46,232 bases of DNA from Paracoccaceae bacterium (lineage in GTDB: Bacteria > Pseudomonadota > Alphaproteobacteria > Rhodobacterales > Rhodobacteraceae), in contig JAHDIS010000008.1 in assembly GCA_020630695.1 (NCBI GenBank), forward strand, positions 1-46,232, read 5' to 3'. Each line of letters starts with the position of its first letter. Position 1 is the stretch's first letter. The notes below the pieces were generated by a model that was not told the DNA's origin, did not search any database, and was given only the letters and a program-made list of their open reading frames with translations. Shown here in pieces: positions 16,049 through 23,049 of this stretch. Position numbers and translations under genes: made by a program.

Positions 16049-16890
16049 GCGGCTTCCAGCTCCTCTTCAAACCCCAACCCGAGAATCCAGCCCTCTTGGG
16101 GTGCATCGACGCTCAGCATCGCAGAGAGACGCGCAGGATCAAGAGCGTGCAAAGCCTGCGCAACCACTTCGACCTGCACCGCATCCCGAATAGCCCCTGT
16201 TCGGGCCTGCCGCTCACGCACGGACTGCGCCAAAAGCGAGGGCCAAATTTCGACAAAAGCGACCGGGCGATCGAGGCTTTCAAACGGCCAGACTGCGATC
16301 TGTCCGGCAAAGCGTTTTCGGAGCCGGCTTAAAACCGGCAATCCCATGAGAACCTGACTGCCCACGGCCCCAGCGCCCCCCAATTGCCAGCAGGTGAATG
16401 TTCCCTTAGCCGCACGGTCCGCCTCACGTCGTTCGGTCATTCCATGACCTTGCCGCGTATCCTTGCGCGGCAAGCCCGGAACATCGCTTTGTGTAGCGTT
16501 GAACCAGAACGGTCCAATTCCAGGAAATCGCGCGTTGATCTGGCCAGCCAATGAGAACCGGTTATTGCCTTTGGGATGATCCTCGATGTGCGCGTCCAGC
16601 CATTCCCACAAAACAAGTGGATCGTCGGATCCTGTGACCTGTTGGGCAAAGCCCGCCGGATAGCCAAAGGGAAAGTCAAACCCGATCATCAGCCGCTGTC
16701 CTTCGGAAAGGCTATGCGCAATCAACTCACCGATGGCCGCCTCGGCCACTTGCCTGTTGCGGAGATAACGCGGCGCAGCGATCGGCCCATGGTCCGAGAC
16801 AGCCATCCAGATCGCATCTTTTCTGGGGCGCGGCCCGGTGTCGTTTCCGCCTGACCAGTCAACCATCGCGAACCGGTCAAAACCGATCAC
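16039..16890 (-). CDS. Uncharacterised RNase H-fold-like protein of the molybdenum-cofactor operon
   Basis: A 283-residue cytosolic protein with no signal or membrane segment. Three acidic motifs stand out: AMVDWSGG (Asp11), LMIGFDFPFGYPAG (Asp72) and AFVEIWPSLLA (Glu214). Their spacing and hydrophobic surroundings resemble the DUF429-type RNase H-like fold, in which such acids bind metal. It uses a GTG start overlapping the mobB stop by 4 nt (GTGA) and its end overlaps moeA by 10 nt, so its translation is coupled to both. Proteins at this place in Rhodobacteraceae are, from memory, loosely labelled as molybdopterin guanine dinucleotide synthesis proteins, but no biochemical role is known to me. 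The fold call is inference. Confidence 0.65.
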   Translation of the reverse strand: MIGFDRFAMVDWSGGNDTGPRPRKDAIWMAVSDHGPIAAPRYLRNRQVAEAAIGELIAHSLSEGQRLMIGFDFPFGYPAGFAQQVTGSDDPLVLWEWLDAHIEDHPKGNNRFSLAGQINARFPGIGPFWFNATQSDVPGLPRKDTRQGHGMTERREADRAAKGTFTCWQLGGAGAVGSQVLMGLPVLSRLRKRFAGQIAVWPFESLDRPVAFVEIWPSLLAQSVRERQARTGAIRDAVQVEVVAQALHALDPARLSAMLSVDAPQEGWILGLGFEEELEAACL

Positions 16891-17378
16891 AAACCGACCT
16901 CGGACAGGATAAAATCTGCAATGGATTTGGTATCGTTCAGGTCAAAGACCGGACGATCCAGATCCATCGGGGTATCGCTGGCCACAGCCTTGATGTGCGG
17001 ATCACCGGGAGCGATCAACGGGTTGCCCGTCTCAGCGCGCCATGCTTCGACCTTTGGGTGCGTGTCGCGCTTGTAGCCTTCGATCAGTACCAGATCGACA
17101 GGGCTGAGACGCGCCAGCAAGTCCGACAAAGCGGGCTCGTCCGCACCACGCAATTCGGTCATCTGCGCGACCCGCGTGCGGGATGCCAAAATAACTTCGG
17201 ACGCGCCTGCCACTCTGTGCCGGTGGCTGTCTTTGCCCGGATGATCAACGTCAAAGGTGTGATGCGCGTGTTTGACCGTACTGACGCTAAAACCACGGCC
17301 TGTGATTTCAGTCACGAGCCGTTCCATCAACCCAGTCTTGCCAGCATTCTTCCAGCCGGTGACGCCATAAACCCTCAT
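16887..17378 (-). CDS. mobB: Molybdopterin-guanine dinucleotide biosynthesis adaptor protein
   Basis: A 163-residue P-loop GTP-binding protein. The Walker A motif is GWKNAGKTGLM (residues 8-18), followed by VSTVKHAHHTFDVDHPGKDS with the typical His/Lys-rich stretch, and LVLIEGYKRDTHPKVEAWR, the MobB signature. It assists MobA in attaching GMP to molybdopterin and may deliver GTP or cofactor; it is usually dispensable. Its ATG overlaps the mobA stop (ATGA), and its stop overlaps the GTG of the next gene. Confidence 0.93.
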   Translation of the reverse strand: MRVYGVTGWKNAGKTGLMERLVTEITGRGFSVSTVKHAHHTFDVDHPGKDSHRHRVAGASEVILASRTRVAQMTELRGADEPALSDLLARLSPVDLVLIEGYKRDTHPKVEAWRAETGNPLIAPGDPHIKAVASDTPMDLDRPVFDLNDTKSIADFILSEVGL

Positions 17379-18004
17379 AGCAGCTCCTCTGCCTGAACCA
17401 GATCGTCAGGTGTGTTTACGTTGAAGAATGGATCAAACCCTTCGGAAGGAAAGAGCGCTTCTCGACCGCCGTGTTTTTCCGTCCAAAGCACGACCTTTTT
17501 CAGACCTTCGCCCAGCGCCCTGCGCAGGTCATCTCGCAGTGCAACCGGCCACAGGCCAAAGGTGGGATGGCGGATCAATCCGCTGCGTGATTTGCTTTTG
17601 GTTTCTGCGTCGCCCTTTGTGGCCGCCAGCACCAAGGGGTGTGCCTGACCTTCTGACGCCAGCAATAGCCGCGGCACCAGATCGCAGGGAAAAAACGGTG
17701 TGTCCGCAGCTACGGTGACAATGGTATCAGCGTCTTGGCTGGCCGCCCAATCCATACCGGCCAGAACCCCGGCCAACGGGCCCGGAAAGTCCTGCAAACT
17801 GTCGGCGACAACCGGATGGCCGTAGTCAGCAAACCTGACCGGATCTCCGTTGGCGTTGATGGCGACATCTGCAACCTGCGGCTCCAGACGTTCCAGAACA
17901 CGAGCCAAAAGGGTCTGACTGCCCAATGACAAAAGCCCCTTGTCGCCGCCACCCATCCGCGTGGCTTGCCCCCCGGCAAGGATGACCCCCAAAGGCTGGT
18001 TCAT
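17375..18004 (-). CDS. mobA: Molybdenum cofactor guanylyltransferase
   Basis: A 209-residue nucleotidyltransferase that links GMP from GTP to Mo-molybdopterin, producing the bis-MGD cofactor of enzymes such as formate dehydrogenase. The N-terminal GTP site GVILAGGQATRMGGGDKGLL and the later VTVAADTPFFP (acidic metal site) and NVNTPDDL (near the C-terminus) are the family signatures. The ATG at 18004 is chosen because it overlaps the upstream stop as ATGA and begins directly before the Rossmann strand; a start at 18022 would add six residues. Operon partners are fdhD, mobB and moeA. Confidence 0.95.
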   Translation of the reverse strand: MNQPLGVILAGGQATRMGGGDKGLLSLGSQTLLARVLERLEPQVADVAINANGDPVRFADYGHPVVADSLQDFPGPLAGVLAGMDWAASQDADTIVTVAADTPFFPCDLVPRLLLASEGQAHPLVLAATKGDAETKSKSRSGLIRHPTFGLWPVALRDDLRRALGEGLKKVVLWTEKHGGREALFPSEGFDPFFNVNTPDDLVQAEELL

Positions 18005-18549
18005 GAGGCCGCAACCCGCCACTCTTCTAGTGTTTGCGCAATTGCTTCGGCCGGGTCTTCTATTGCGTCATTCGGCACATAAAGCGCGATACCCGACAAA
18101 AAGATGTTCAAGCCTTGCTTGCCTGCCACCACTTTGTGAATGCCGGACCATTGCGTATGCCATCGCGCTCGCTCAGTGATCATCATGACCCCCTCACGAT
18201 CAATACGCATTTCAACCATCCCTTGATTGAAGGGCGTTTTCAGAATGCTCTGGGCCATGAGCCGGATCAAACCGTTGTACCAATAGCGAAACATGCACAG
18301 GCCTAAAGCGGCTCCGATCAATGATGGCACCATAAAGTTCTTGATCCCTAAGCCGAGAAGGATGGAAAGAAAAACCATGAAGACAGCGCCGCCTCCAGCC
18401 ATCAGCAATGCGGCGCCGCAGCTGACCAAAATGGTTGCCGCCTTGCGTCCGGCACTCATTTGCAATGCCTGACCGGCATTAATCATGGCCTCTTTCATAG
18501 GCTCGGCTTGATTGTGGAACCGGAAAATGAAGAAATCGGCTGCACTCAT
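18001..18549 (-). CDS. YcxB-like membrane protein between fdhD and mobA
   Basis: A 182-residue protein with two hydrophobic segments (about residues 38-62 and 72-92, KAATILVSCGAALLMAGGGAV and FMVPSLIGAALGLCMF) and a C-terminal soluble domain with WHTQWSGIHKVVAGKQGL and IALYVPNDAI. This hairpin-plus-beta-domain arrangement matches the YcxB-like family, whose role is unknown. It overlaps both neighbours by 4 nt (ATGA), so it is translationally coupled within the molybdenum-cofactor operon. That coupling hints at a role near the membrane-bound formate dehydrogenase or molybdate handling, but nothing in the sequence proves it. Confidence 0.7.
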   Translation of the reverse strand: MSAADFFIFRFHNQAEPMKEAMINAGQALQMSAGRKAATILVSCGAALLMAGGGAVFMVFLSILLGLGIKNFMVPSLIGAALGLCMFRYWYNGLIRLMAQSILKTPFNQGMVEMRIDREGVMMITERARWHTQWSGIHKVVAGKQGLNIFLSGIALYVPNDAIEDPAEAIAQTLEEWRVAAS

Positions 18550-19421
18550 GCCGCACCCTTTCGTCCAGACTTTTTTGCCTCATCCGGCACGCTGTCAGGG
18601 TCAATGTCACGCACGAGGCGGTCGTCCCCGGACAGACAGACGAAGCGTTTGCCGCGCATACGGCCAATACAGGTCAGGCCAACCTGCCGGGCGATTTCCA
18701 CGCCCCAAGCCGTAAAGCCCGATCGCGAGGCAAGAACGGGGATCCCCATCAGCGCTGTCTTGATCACCATCTCAGAGGTCAGTCGGCCGGTCGTGTAAAG
18801 GATCTTGTCATCTGCACTGACCCCGTGGCGCAGCATGTAACCAGCGATCTTGTCCACCGCGTTATGGCGGCCCACGTCCTCCATATAGACCAATGGGCGA
18901 TCCTGATGGCAAAGGATCGACCCATGAATGGCACCGGCCTCCAGATACAGCGATGGAGTGGTGTTGATCTTGTGCGCAAGTGCATAAAGCCAAGATGCCT
19001 TGACCTCGGTTTGCGGCAGGACCAACCCTTCGAGGCCTTCCATCATATCCCCGAAAACCGTACCCACGGCGCAGCCGCTGGTCCGGGTCTTTTTCTGTAG
19101 CTTGTCCTCGTAAGAGGTTTCGATCGCGGTGCGCACGACGACGGTTTCCAGTTCCTCGTCATAGTCAACGCCCGTGATCTCTTCGTCATCACGCAGCATG
19201 CCCTGATTGCGCAAAAAACCCAAAGCCAGATATTCCGGGTAATCCCCGATGGTCATGGCTGTCACGATTTCCCGACTGTTCAGAAAAATCGTGAGCGGGC
19301 GTTCTTCGACCACGGAAGTGTCAATGGGCGCGCCGGTCTGATCCGTTCCCGTAACGGGACGGGTTAGTCCGCCCGCTGACGGGTTGGGGGCGATGATGTA
19401 GCCGTCTTTGTTGGATTGCAT
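18546..19421 (-). CDS. fdhD: Formate dehydrogenase accessory sulfurtransferase
   Basis: A 291-residue FdhD, which carries sulfur from the cysteine desulfurase IscS to the molybdenum cofactor of formate dehydrogenase. Landmarks are EERPLTIFLNSREIVTAM, TIGDYPEYLALGFL, TSGCAVGTVFG, ALMGIPVLASRSGFTAWGVEIA and GRMRGKRFVCLSG. The loop that carries a CxxC pair in the E. coli protein here has only one cysteine (Cys117). The ATG at 19421 starts the operon; azlC diverges 51 nt away. Loss of the second cysteine is seen, and I believe occurs in other alphaproteobacteria, so the protein is probably active. No formate dehydrogenase structural gene lies in the window. Confidence 0.94.
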   Translation of the reverse strand: MQSNKDGYIIAPNPSAGGLTRPVTGTDQTGAPIDTSVVEERPLTIFLNSREIVTAMTIGDYPEYLALGFLRNQGMLRDDEEITGVDYDEELETVVVRTAIETSYEDKLQKKTRTSGCAVGTVFGDMMEGLEGLVLPQTEVKASWLYALAHKINTTPSLYLEAGAIHGSILCHQDRPLVYMEDVGRHNAVDKIAGYMLRHGVSADDKILYTTGRLTSEMVIKTALMGIPVLASRSGFTAWGVEIARQVGLTCIGRMRGKRFVCLSGDDRLVRDIDPDSVPDEAKKSGRKGAA

Positions 19422-19472
19422 CCCGAGGCTCTTGTGTTAGGGCAATTTACGAAATGGCACGAGGCTCAAGTG

Positions 19473-20174
19473 ATGGCGCAGCACAACGTGATGTCAAGCT
19501 TTTGGCGCGGCTTTCGCGATGCGTTGCCCTTTCTTTTGGTCCTGATCCCCTTTGCTCTTCTGTTTGGTGTTCTGGCCACTGAGGCTGGATTGAACATCTT
19601 TGAAACGCTGGCCTTTTCCATCGTCGTCATTGCTGGAGCAGCTCAGTTCACAGCGCTGCAACTGATGTCCGAAAACGCGCCCGCTGTCGTGGCGCTGGTC
19701 TCTGCGCTGGCCGTCAACATGCGCATGGCCATGTATTCTGCCTCCATGACGCCTTATCTGGGCAGCCTGCCACTTTGGAAACGTGCACTTGTGGCCTACG
19801 GACTGGTCGATCAGTCCTTTGCGCTGGCCAGCGCCAAATTCGAAGCCAGCCCGGAGATGCCGGTCAATCATCGGTTCTGGTATTTTCTGGGAACCGTCGT
19901 GCCGATCCTGCCGGGGTGGTACATCGGCACGCTGGTCGGGGCATTGGCCGGCGAAACAATCCCCAGTTCCATGGGGTTGGATTTTGCTCTGCCCATCGCC
20001 TTTGTCGCGTTGATTTCGCCAATGCTACGGACTCCGGCACACCGGGGTGCGGCACTCTCGGCGAGCCTGCTGGCGCTGGGCTTTGCCTGGCTGCCCTTCA
20101 ACTTTGGCCTGATGGTCGGCGGCTTGGGCGGGATGATGGTTGGCGCTGAAATCGAGCGGAGAATGGGCCAATGA
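19473..20174 (+). CDS. AzlC-family branched-chain amino acid exporter, large subunit
   Basis: A 233-residue membrane protein (start taken at ATG 19473; 19491 is an alternative) with about six hydrophobic segments, for instance FLLVLIPFALLFGVLATEAG and FETLAFSIVVIAGAAQFTALQL, and the conserved AVNMRMAMYSASM region of AzlC. With AzlD it forms a small exporter of branched-chain amino acids or analogues (AzlC/BrnF family). Its TGA overlaps the azlD ATG by 4 nt. It is divergent from fdhD. A GAGG about 9 nt upstream is a weak ribosome binding site. The substrate in this organism is unknown. Confidence 0.9.
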   Translation: MAQHNVMSSFWRGFRDALPFLLVLIPFALLFGVLATEAGLNIFETLAFSIVVIAGAAQFTALQLMSENAPAVVALVSALAVNMRMAMYSASMTPYLGSLPLWKRALVAYGLVDQSFALASAKFEASPEMPVNHRFWYFLGTVVPILPGWYIGTLVGALAGETIPSSMGLDFALPIAFVALISPMLRTPAHRGAALSASLLALGFAWLPFNFGLMVGGLGGMMVGAEIERRMGQ

Positions 20175-20497
20175 TCCAGAACAGCGATCTTTGGTTTGTG
20201 ATCATCGCATTGGGTGCAGGGTCATTTGCGATGCGCTTTGCCTTTCTTGGCCTGATCGGGGACCGGCCATTGCCTGAATGGCTGCTACGCCATTTGCGTT
20301 ACACAGCCGTGGCGATCCTGCCTGCTTTGGTCGCCCCGCTGGTCGTCTGGCCCAGCGCAACAGGCGGCCAGACCGATCCACTGCGCTTGGCCGCAGCAGG
20401 CGCTGCGTTTCTTGTTGGATACTTTTTCAAGAGCCTGATCGGCGCCATGATCGCAGGTGCCGTTGTCCTGATCGCAGGTGGTCAGGTACTTGGCTGA
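20171..20497 (+). CDS. AzlD-family branched-chain amino acid transporter, small subunit
   Basis: A 108-residue, four-segment membrane protein typical of AzlD/BrnE, starting MIQNSDLWFVIIALGAGSFAMRFAFLG and containing the conserved PEWLLRHLRYTAVAILPALVAP. It overlaps azlC by 4 nt (ATGA) and ends 6 nt from the stop of the converging lipoprotein gene. It works only as a partner of AzlC. Confidence 0.9.
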   Translation: MIQNSDLWFVIIALGAGSFAMRFAFLGLIGDRPLPEWLLRHLRYTAVAILPALVAPLVVWPSATGGQTDPLRLAAAGAAFLVGYFFKSLIGAMIAGAVVLIAGGQVLG

Positions 20498-20503
20498 ACC
20501 CCG

Positions 20504-21133
20504 TTACTGACCTGCAGCCAGTTGCTGCTGATAGGCTGCAATTGCCACCGCTTTGTCGTCAGCATCCTCTTCGTAGAGGCGGCGTTCCTTGACGCCGGGA
20601 AGCGCGGCAAAACCATCAGCCAGCTGGTTCGGGAACCACGTTTGCGGCAGGCTTTCAAAGCCCGGAAGCTGACGCAGAATGCCCGAGGTTGTCACCGCAC
20701 AGCGCGCTGATGCAACAGTGCCATTTGCCATCACAAGGCGCAGGGCCTGCTCGGCCACAGCCGCGGAAACCTCGATCCGCTGGATGCGAACGTGATAGGT
20801 TTCGCGTGCATGCGCGCGCTCATAGAAATCAGCGACCTGTGGTGTGACGCCGTAGAGCACATCACCGCGCTCCGGCATCGCGCTCAGACGGACCGAACCG
20901 GCCGGATCGAATATCACGCGTTGCGAGCCATTGATCATGATCGACGTATGCGCACCGGATCCGCTGCGGTTGTTGATCATTGTATAGAGCGTGATCGCCG
21001 GAGGGCCGGGATGTCGGTACGCGGCAGCTGCAACAGCCTCGGGCGAGGAATCACCCCCAACCGTGGAAACCTCGGCACAGGATGCCAAAACCAGCATCAC
21101 AGCACCCAGCAGCCCAAAACGACCAATACCCAT
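20504..21133 (-). CDS. Predicted lipoprotein, unknown function
   Basis: A 209-residue protein with a lipoprotein signal: MGIGRFGLLGAVMLVLASC ends in the lipobox LASC, so the mature protein would be anchored through its cysteine. The body has no domain I recognise; it contains HTSIMINGSQRVIFDPAGSVR and PERGDVLYGVTPQVADFYERAHARETYHV, suggesting a papain/NlpC-like or DUF4105-like beta arrangement with His and Cys (SARCAVTTSGIL), but this is weak. The start is ATG 21133 or GTG 21136 behind CCGGAG. It lies 43 nt downstream of the cytochrome oxidase subunit IV gene on the same strand. Confidence 0.75.
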   Translation of the reverse strand: MGIGRFGLLGAVMLVLASCAEVSTVGGDSSPEAVAAAAYRHPGPPAITLYTMINNRSGSGAHTSIMINGSQRVIFDPAGSVRLSAMPERGDVLYGVTPQVADFYERAHARETYHVRIQRIEVSAAVAEQALRLVMANGTVASARCAVTTSGILRQLPGFESLPQTWFPNQLADGFAALPGVKERRLYEEDADDKAVAIAAYQQQLAAGQ

Positions 21134-21176
21134 CACAACAAATCTCCGGCTAATCAAAATGCTTTATAAAAAGCGT

Positions 21177-21311
21177 TCAGGCGTTGAAAACCGCCATGAG
21201 GATAACCAGCGCCAGGATCACGTAAACCGTACGGATCGTGAACTTGATAAACCCGTCAAAGGTTTTTTCCTGAACTGAGATGTCCATGGTGCCGTGCTTG
21301 TGTTCAGCCAT
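21177..21311 (-). CDS. aa3-type cytochrome c oxidase subunit IV
   Basis: A 44-residue single-span membrane protein: MAEHKHGTMDISVQEKTFDG then FIKFTIRTVYVILALVILM and a short AVFNA tail. This matches the tiny subunit IV of alphaproteobacterial aa3 oxidases (Rhodobacter/Paracoccus type), which packs against subunits I and III. AAGGA lies 8 nt upstream of the ATG, and GTGACA-N17-TAATTG upstream is a possible promoter. The larger oxidase subunits are not nearby, which is usual for this gene. The region 21312-21426 holds only this promoter. Confidence 0.85.
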   Translation of the reverse strand: MAEHKHGTMDISVQEKTFDGFIKFTIRTVYVILALVILMAVFNA

Positions 21312-21426
21312 TTGCCAAATCCTTATCTTCATCGTTTGAGCCAGCAATTACAGCATTTGCCGACGGCTGTCACGCGGGCAAAACTGCGTAAATGTCGCGG
21401 TTCCTCAAATGTGATTGAGGCAGCCG

Positions 21427-21885
21427 CTAGCTGTTTTCCTTGCCCAAATCCGCGGCCAATCTGAAACCAATACGGCGCGGTTCTTCTTGTTCCACTTCCT
21501 TTGGCATCGCGCGCAGCACAACCGAAAGCTGGCTAACGTGCTGGATCAGCTGCATTCGGGCGCCTGACGGGTCGGTGCCATAAAAGGTAACGATGTCCGG
21601 ATCAAAGTAGCCCAGCCCCTCAATTCTGAGAACACCGGCCTCTCCACCGGCAAAGCCCATGGCCACTTCATGTTCGTTGTCCAGCTGCTGCTCAAACGCC
21701 TGAAGATAAAGCACCAGCCGTTCATGCGCCCATTCTGCGGGGCTTTTCTGCGTCACTGGCTTTGACGTGACCGCCTCTGGCAAAGGGCCGTTCTGCGGCG
21801 CGCTTTCTTCGGTGTGCAGGTCAATTTTGCGCGGGAGCGCTTCGGCCTCGACGGCTTCGGCTGCGGTGGCGATGGCATCATCCAT
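21427..21885 (-). CDS. DUF6173-like protein
   Basis: A 152-residue soluble protein. The first 48 residues are a low-complexity acidic/Ala/Pro stretch; the rest is a compact domain with SPAEWAHERLVLYLQAFEQQLD, HEVAMGFAGGEAGVLRIEGLGYF and DIVTFYGTDPSGARMQLIQH. From memory this matches a small uncharacterised alphaproteobacterial family (DUF6173); the number is not certain. There is no signal peptide or membrane segment. It stands alone on the minus strand between the MBL hydrolase and oxidase subunit IV. The gap 21886-22008 holds nothing I recognise. Confidence 0.7.
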   Translation of the reverse strand: MDDAIATAAEAVEAEALPRKIDLHTEESAPQNGPLPEAVTSKPVTQKSPAEWAHERLVLYLQAFEQQLDNEHEVAMGFAGGEAGVLRIEGLGYFDPDIVTFYGTDPSGARMQLIQHVSQLSVVLRAMPKEVEQEEPRRIGFRLAADLGKENS

Positions 21886-22008
21886 GGTCGGTACTCGTCA
21901 TTTGGGCGCGCATAGTGTGCGTCGGTCAACGGACTTCTAGCGCGAATCCAAGCTGCCTGCGAAGGGGTGTTCACACGAATGTTCCCCGTAGCGATCAAGC
22001 CTCCGAGA

Positions 22009-23049
22009 TCAAACAGCTTGCCAGAGCCATGCCCCGTCTTCGCGGCGTTCGCGTGTGGCGCGGCCTTCGTGCCAAAGATGAAGGCAATGCGCCATCGACT
22101 CGACCAGTGCCAAACCGTATTCGCCACTGCCAATCGAACGCTTGAACAGCGGCGCAAAGCAATCACCGGCCGTCCTTGGTTCTTTCAGATGCATGTGCAA
22201 TCGATCCAGCGCCCCGTGATGGTTTTCGATCAGCTGCCGCAGACGCGCAGGCAGACCGGTGAACGGCAGTTTGTGGCCGCCCAAGACCAGATGACTGTTT
22301 TGCGCGATGGTCGCAAACCGCTCGCAGGCCTCTAGCCACTCAGCAACAGGGTCTGCTTCAGGCTCTGTTGCATAGACCCCAAGGTTGGAACTGATTGACG
22401 GCAGGATTTGATCTCCGGCCAAAACCAGATTGCAATCGTTCGACCACAGGGTTGCATGTTCAGGGGAATGGCCGTTGCCGATGTGGACCGTCCAGTTTCT
22501 ACCTGCAGCCTGCACTGTGCTGCCTTGCTGAATTCGGGTAAATCCAAGGGGCATGGGGTATACACAATCGGCGAAGTTGAACGGACGCTCGGCCATGCGT
22601 TCGGCGAGAATATCCCGGTCCATGCCACAGCCTTTCCAATAGGCAATGGTTTCGGCAGTGGGGCGGTCTTGTGCATCCAGTTGCAACATCCGCGAGAACA
22701 ACCACGCTGTGCGGGTGGTCACCAGCTCTGCCCCATGTTCAGACTGAAACCAGCCCGCATTGCCCACATGGTCCGGATGATGATGCGTGACGATGACACG
22801 ACGCACCGGTCTGCCCCCCAGAGGCCCGTCGATGATATCCTGCCAAATTGACCGGCTCTTGCGGCTGGAAAATCCGGTATCAACCACGGTCCACCCGTCG
22901 CCATCGTCAAGCGCATAGACATTCACGTGGTCAAGTTTCATCGGCAATGGCAGCCGCATCCACAAGACACCTTCTGCGACCTCGATTGCTTTGCCCGGCT
23001 CAGGCGGGGCATCCCAAGGGTAGCGGATCGGGTCGAAACCAGCGTCCAT
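22009..23049 (-). CDS. MBL-fold metallo-hydrolase
   Basis: A 346-residue metallo-beta-lactamase-fold enzyme. The N-terminal region has HVNVYALDDGDGWTVVDTGF, the metal motif THHHPDHVGNAG, then GNGHSPEHATLW, LVLAGDQILPSIS and the C-terminal VLGGHKLPF with an added helical domain, an arrangement of LACTB2/glyoxalase II-like hydrolases. These cleave thioesters, esters or RNA; the substrate here is unknown. It starts 1 nt inside the stop of the acyl-CoA dehydrogenase gene, so it probably acts on the same pathway, perhaps as an acyl-CoA thioester hydrolase. That link is inference from gene order. Confidence 0.9.
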   Translation of the reverse strand: MDAGFDPIRYPWDAPPEPGKAIEVAEGVLWMRLPLPMKLDHVNVYALDDGDGWTVVDTGFSSRKSRSIWQDIIDGPLGGRPVRRVIVTHHHPDHVGNAGWFQSEHGAELVTTRTAWLFSRMLQLDAQDRPTAETIAYWKGCGMDRDILAERMAERPFNFADCVYPMPLGFTRIQQGSTVQAAGRNWTVHIGNGHSPEHATLWSNDCNLVLAGDQILPSISSNLGVYATEPEADPVAEWLEACERFATIAQNSHLVLGGHKLPFTGLPARLRQLIENHHGALDRLHMHLKEPRTAGDCFAPLFKRSIGSGEYGLALVESMAHCLHLWHEGRATRERREDGAWLWQAV

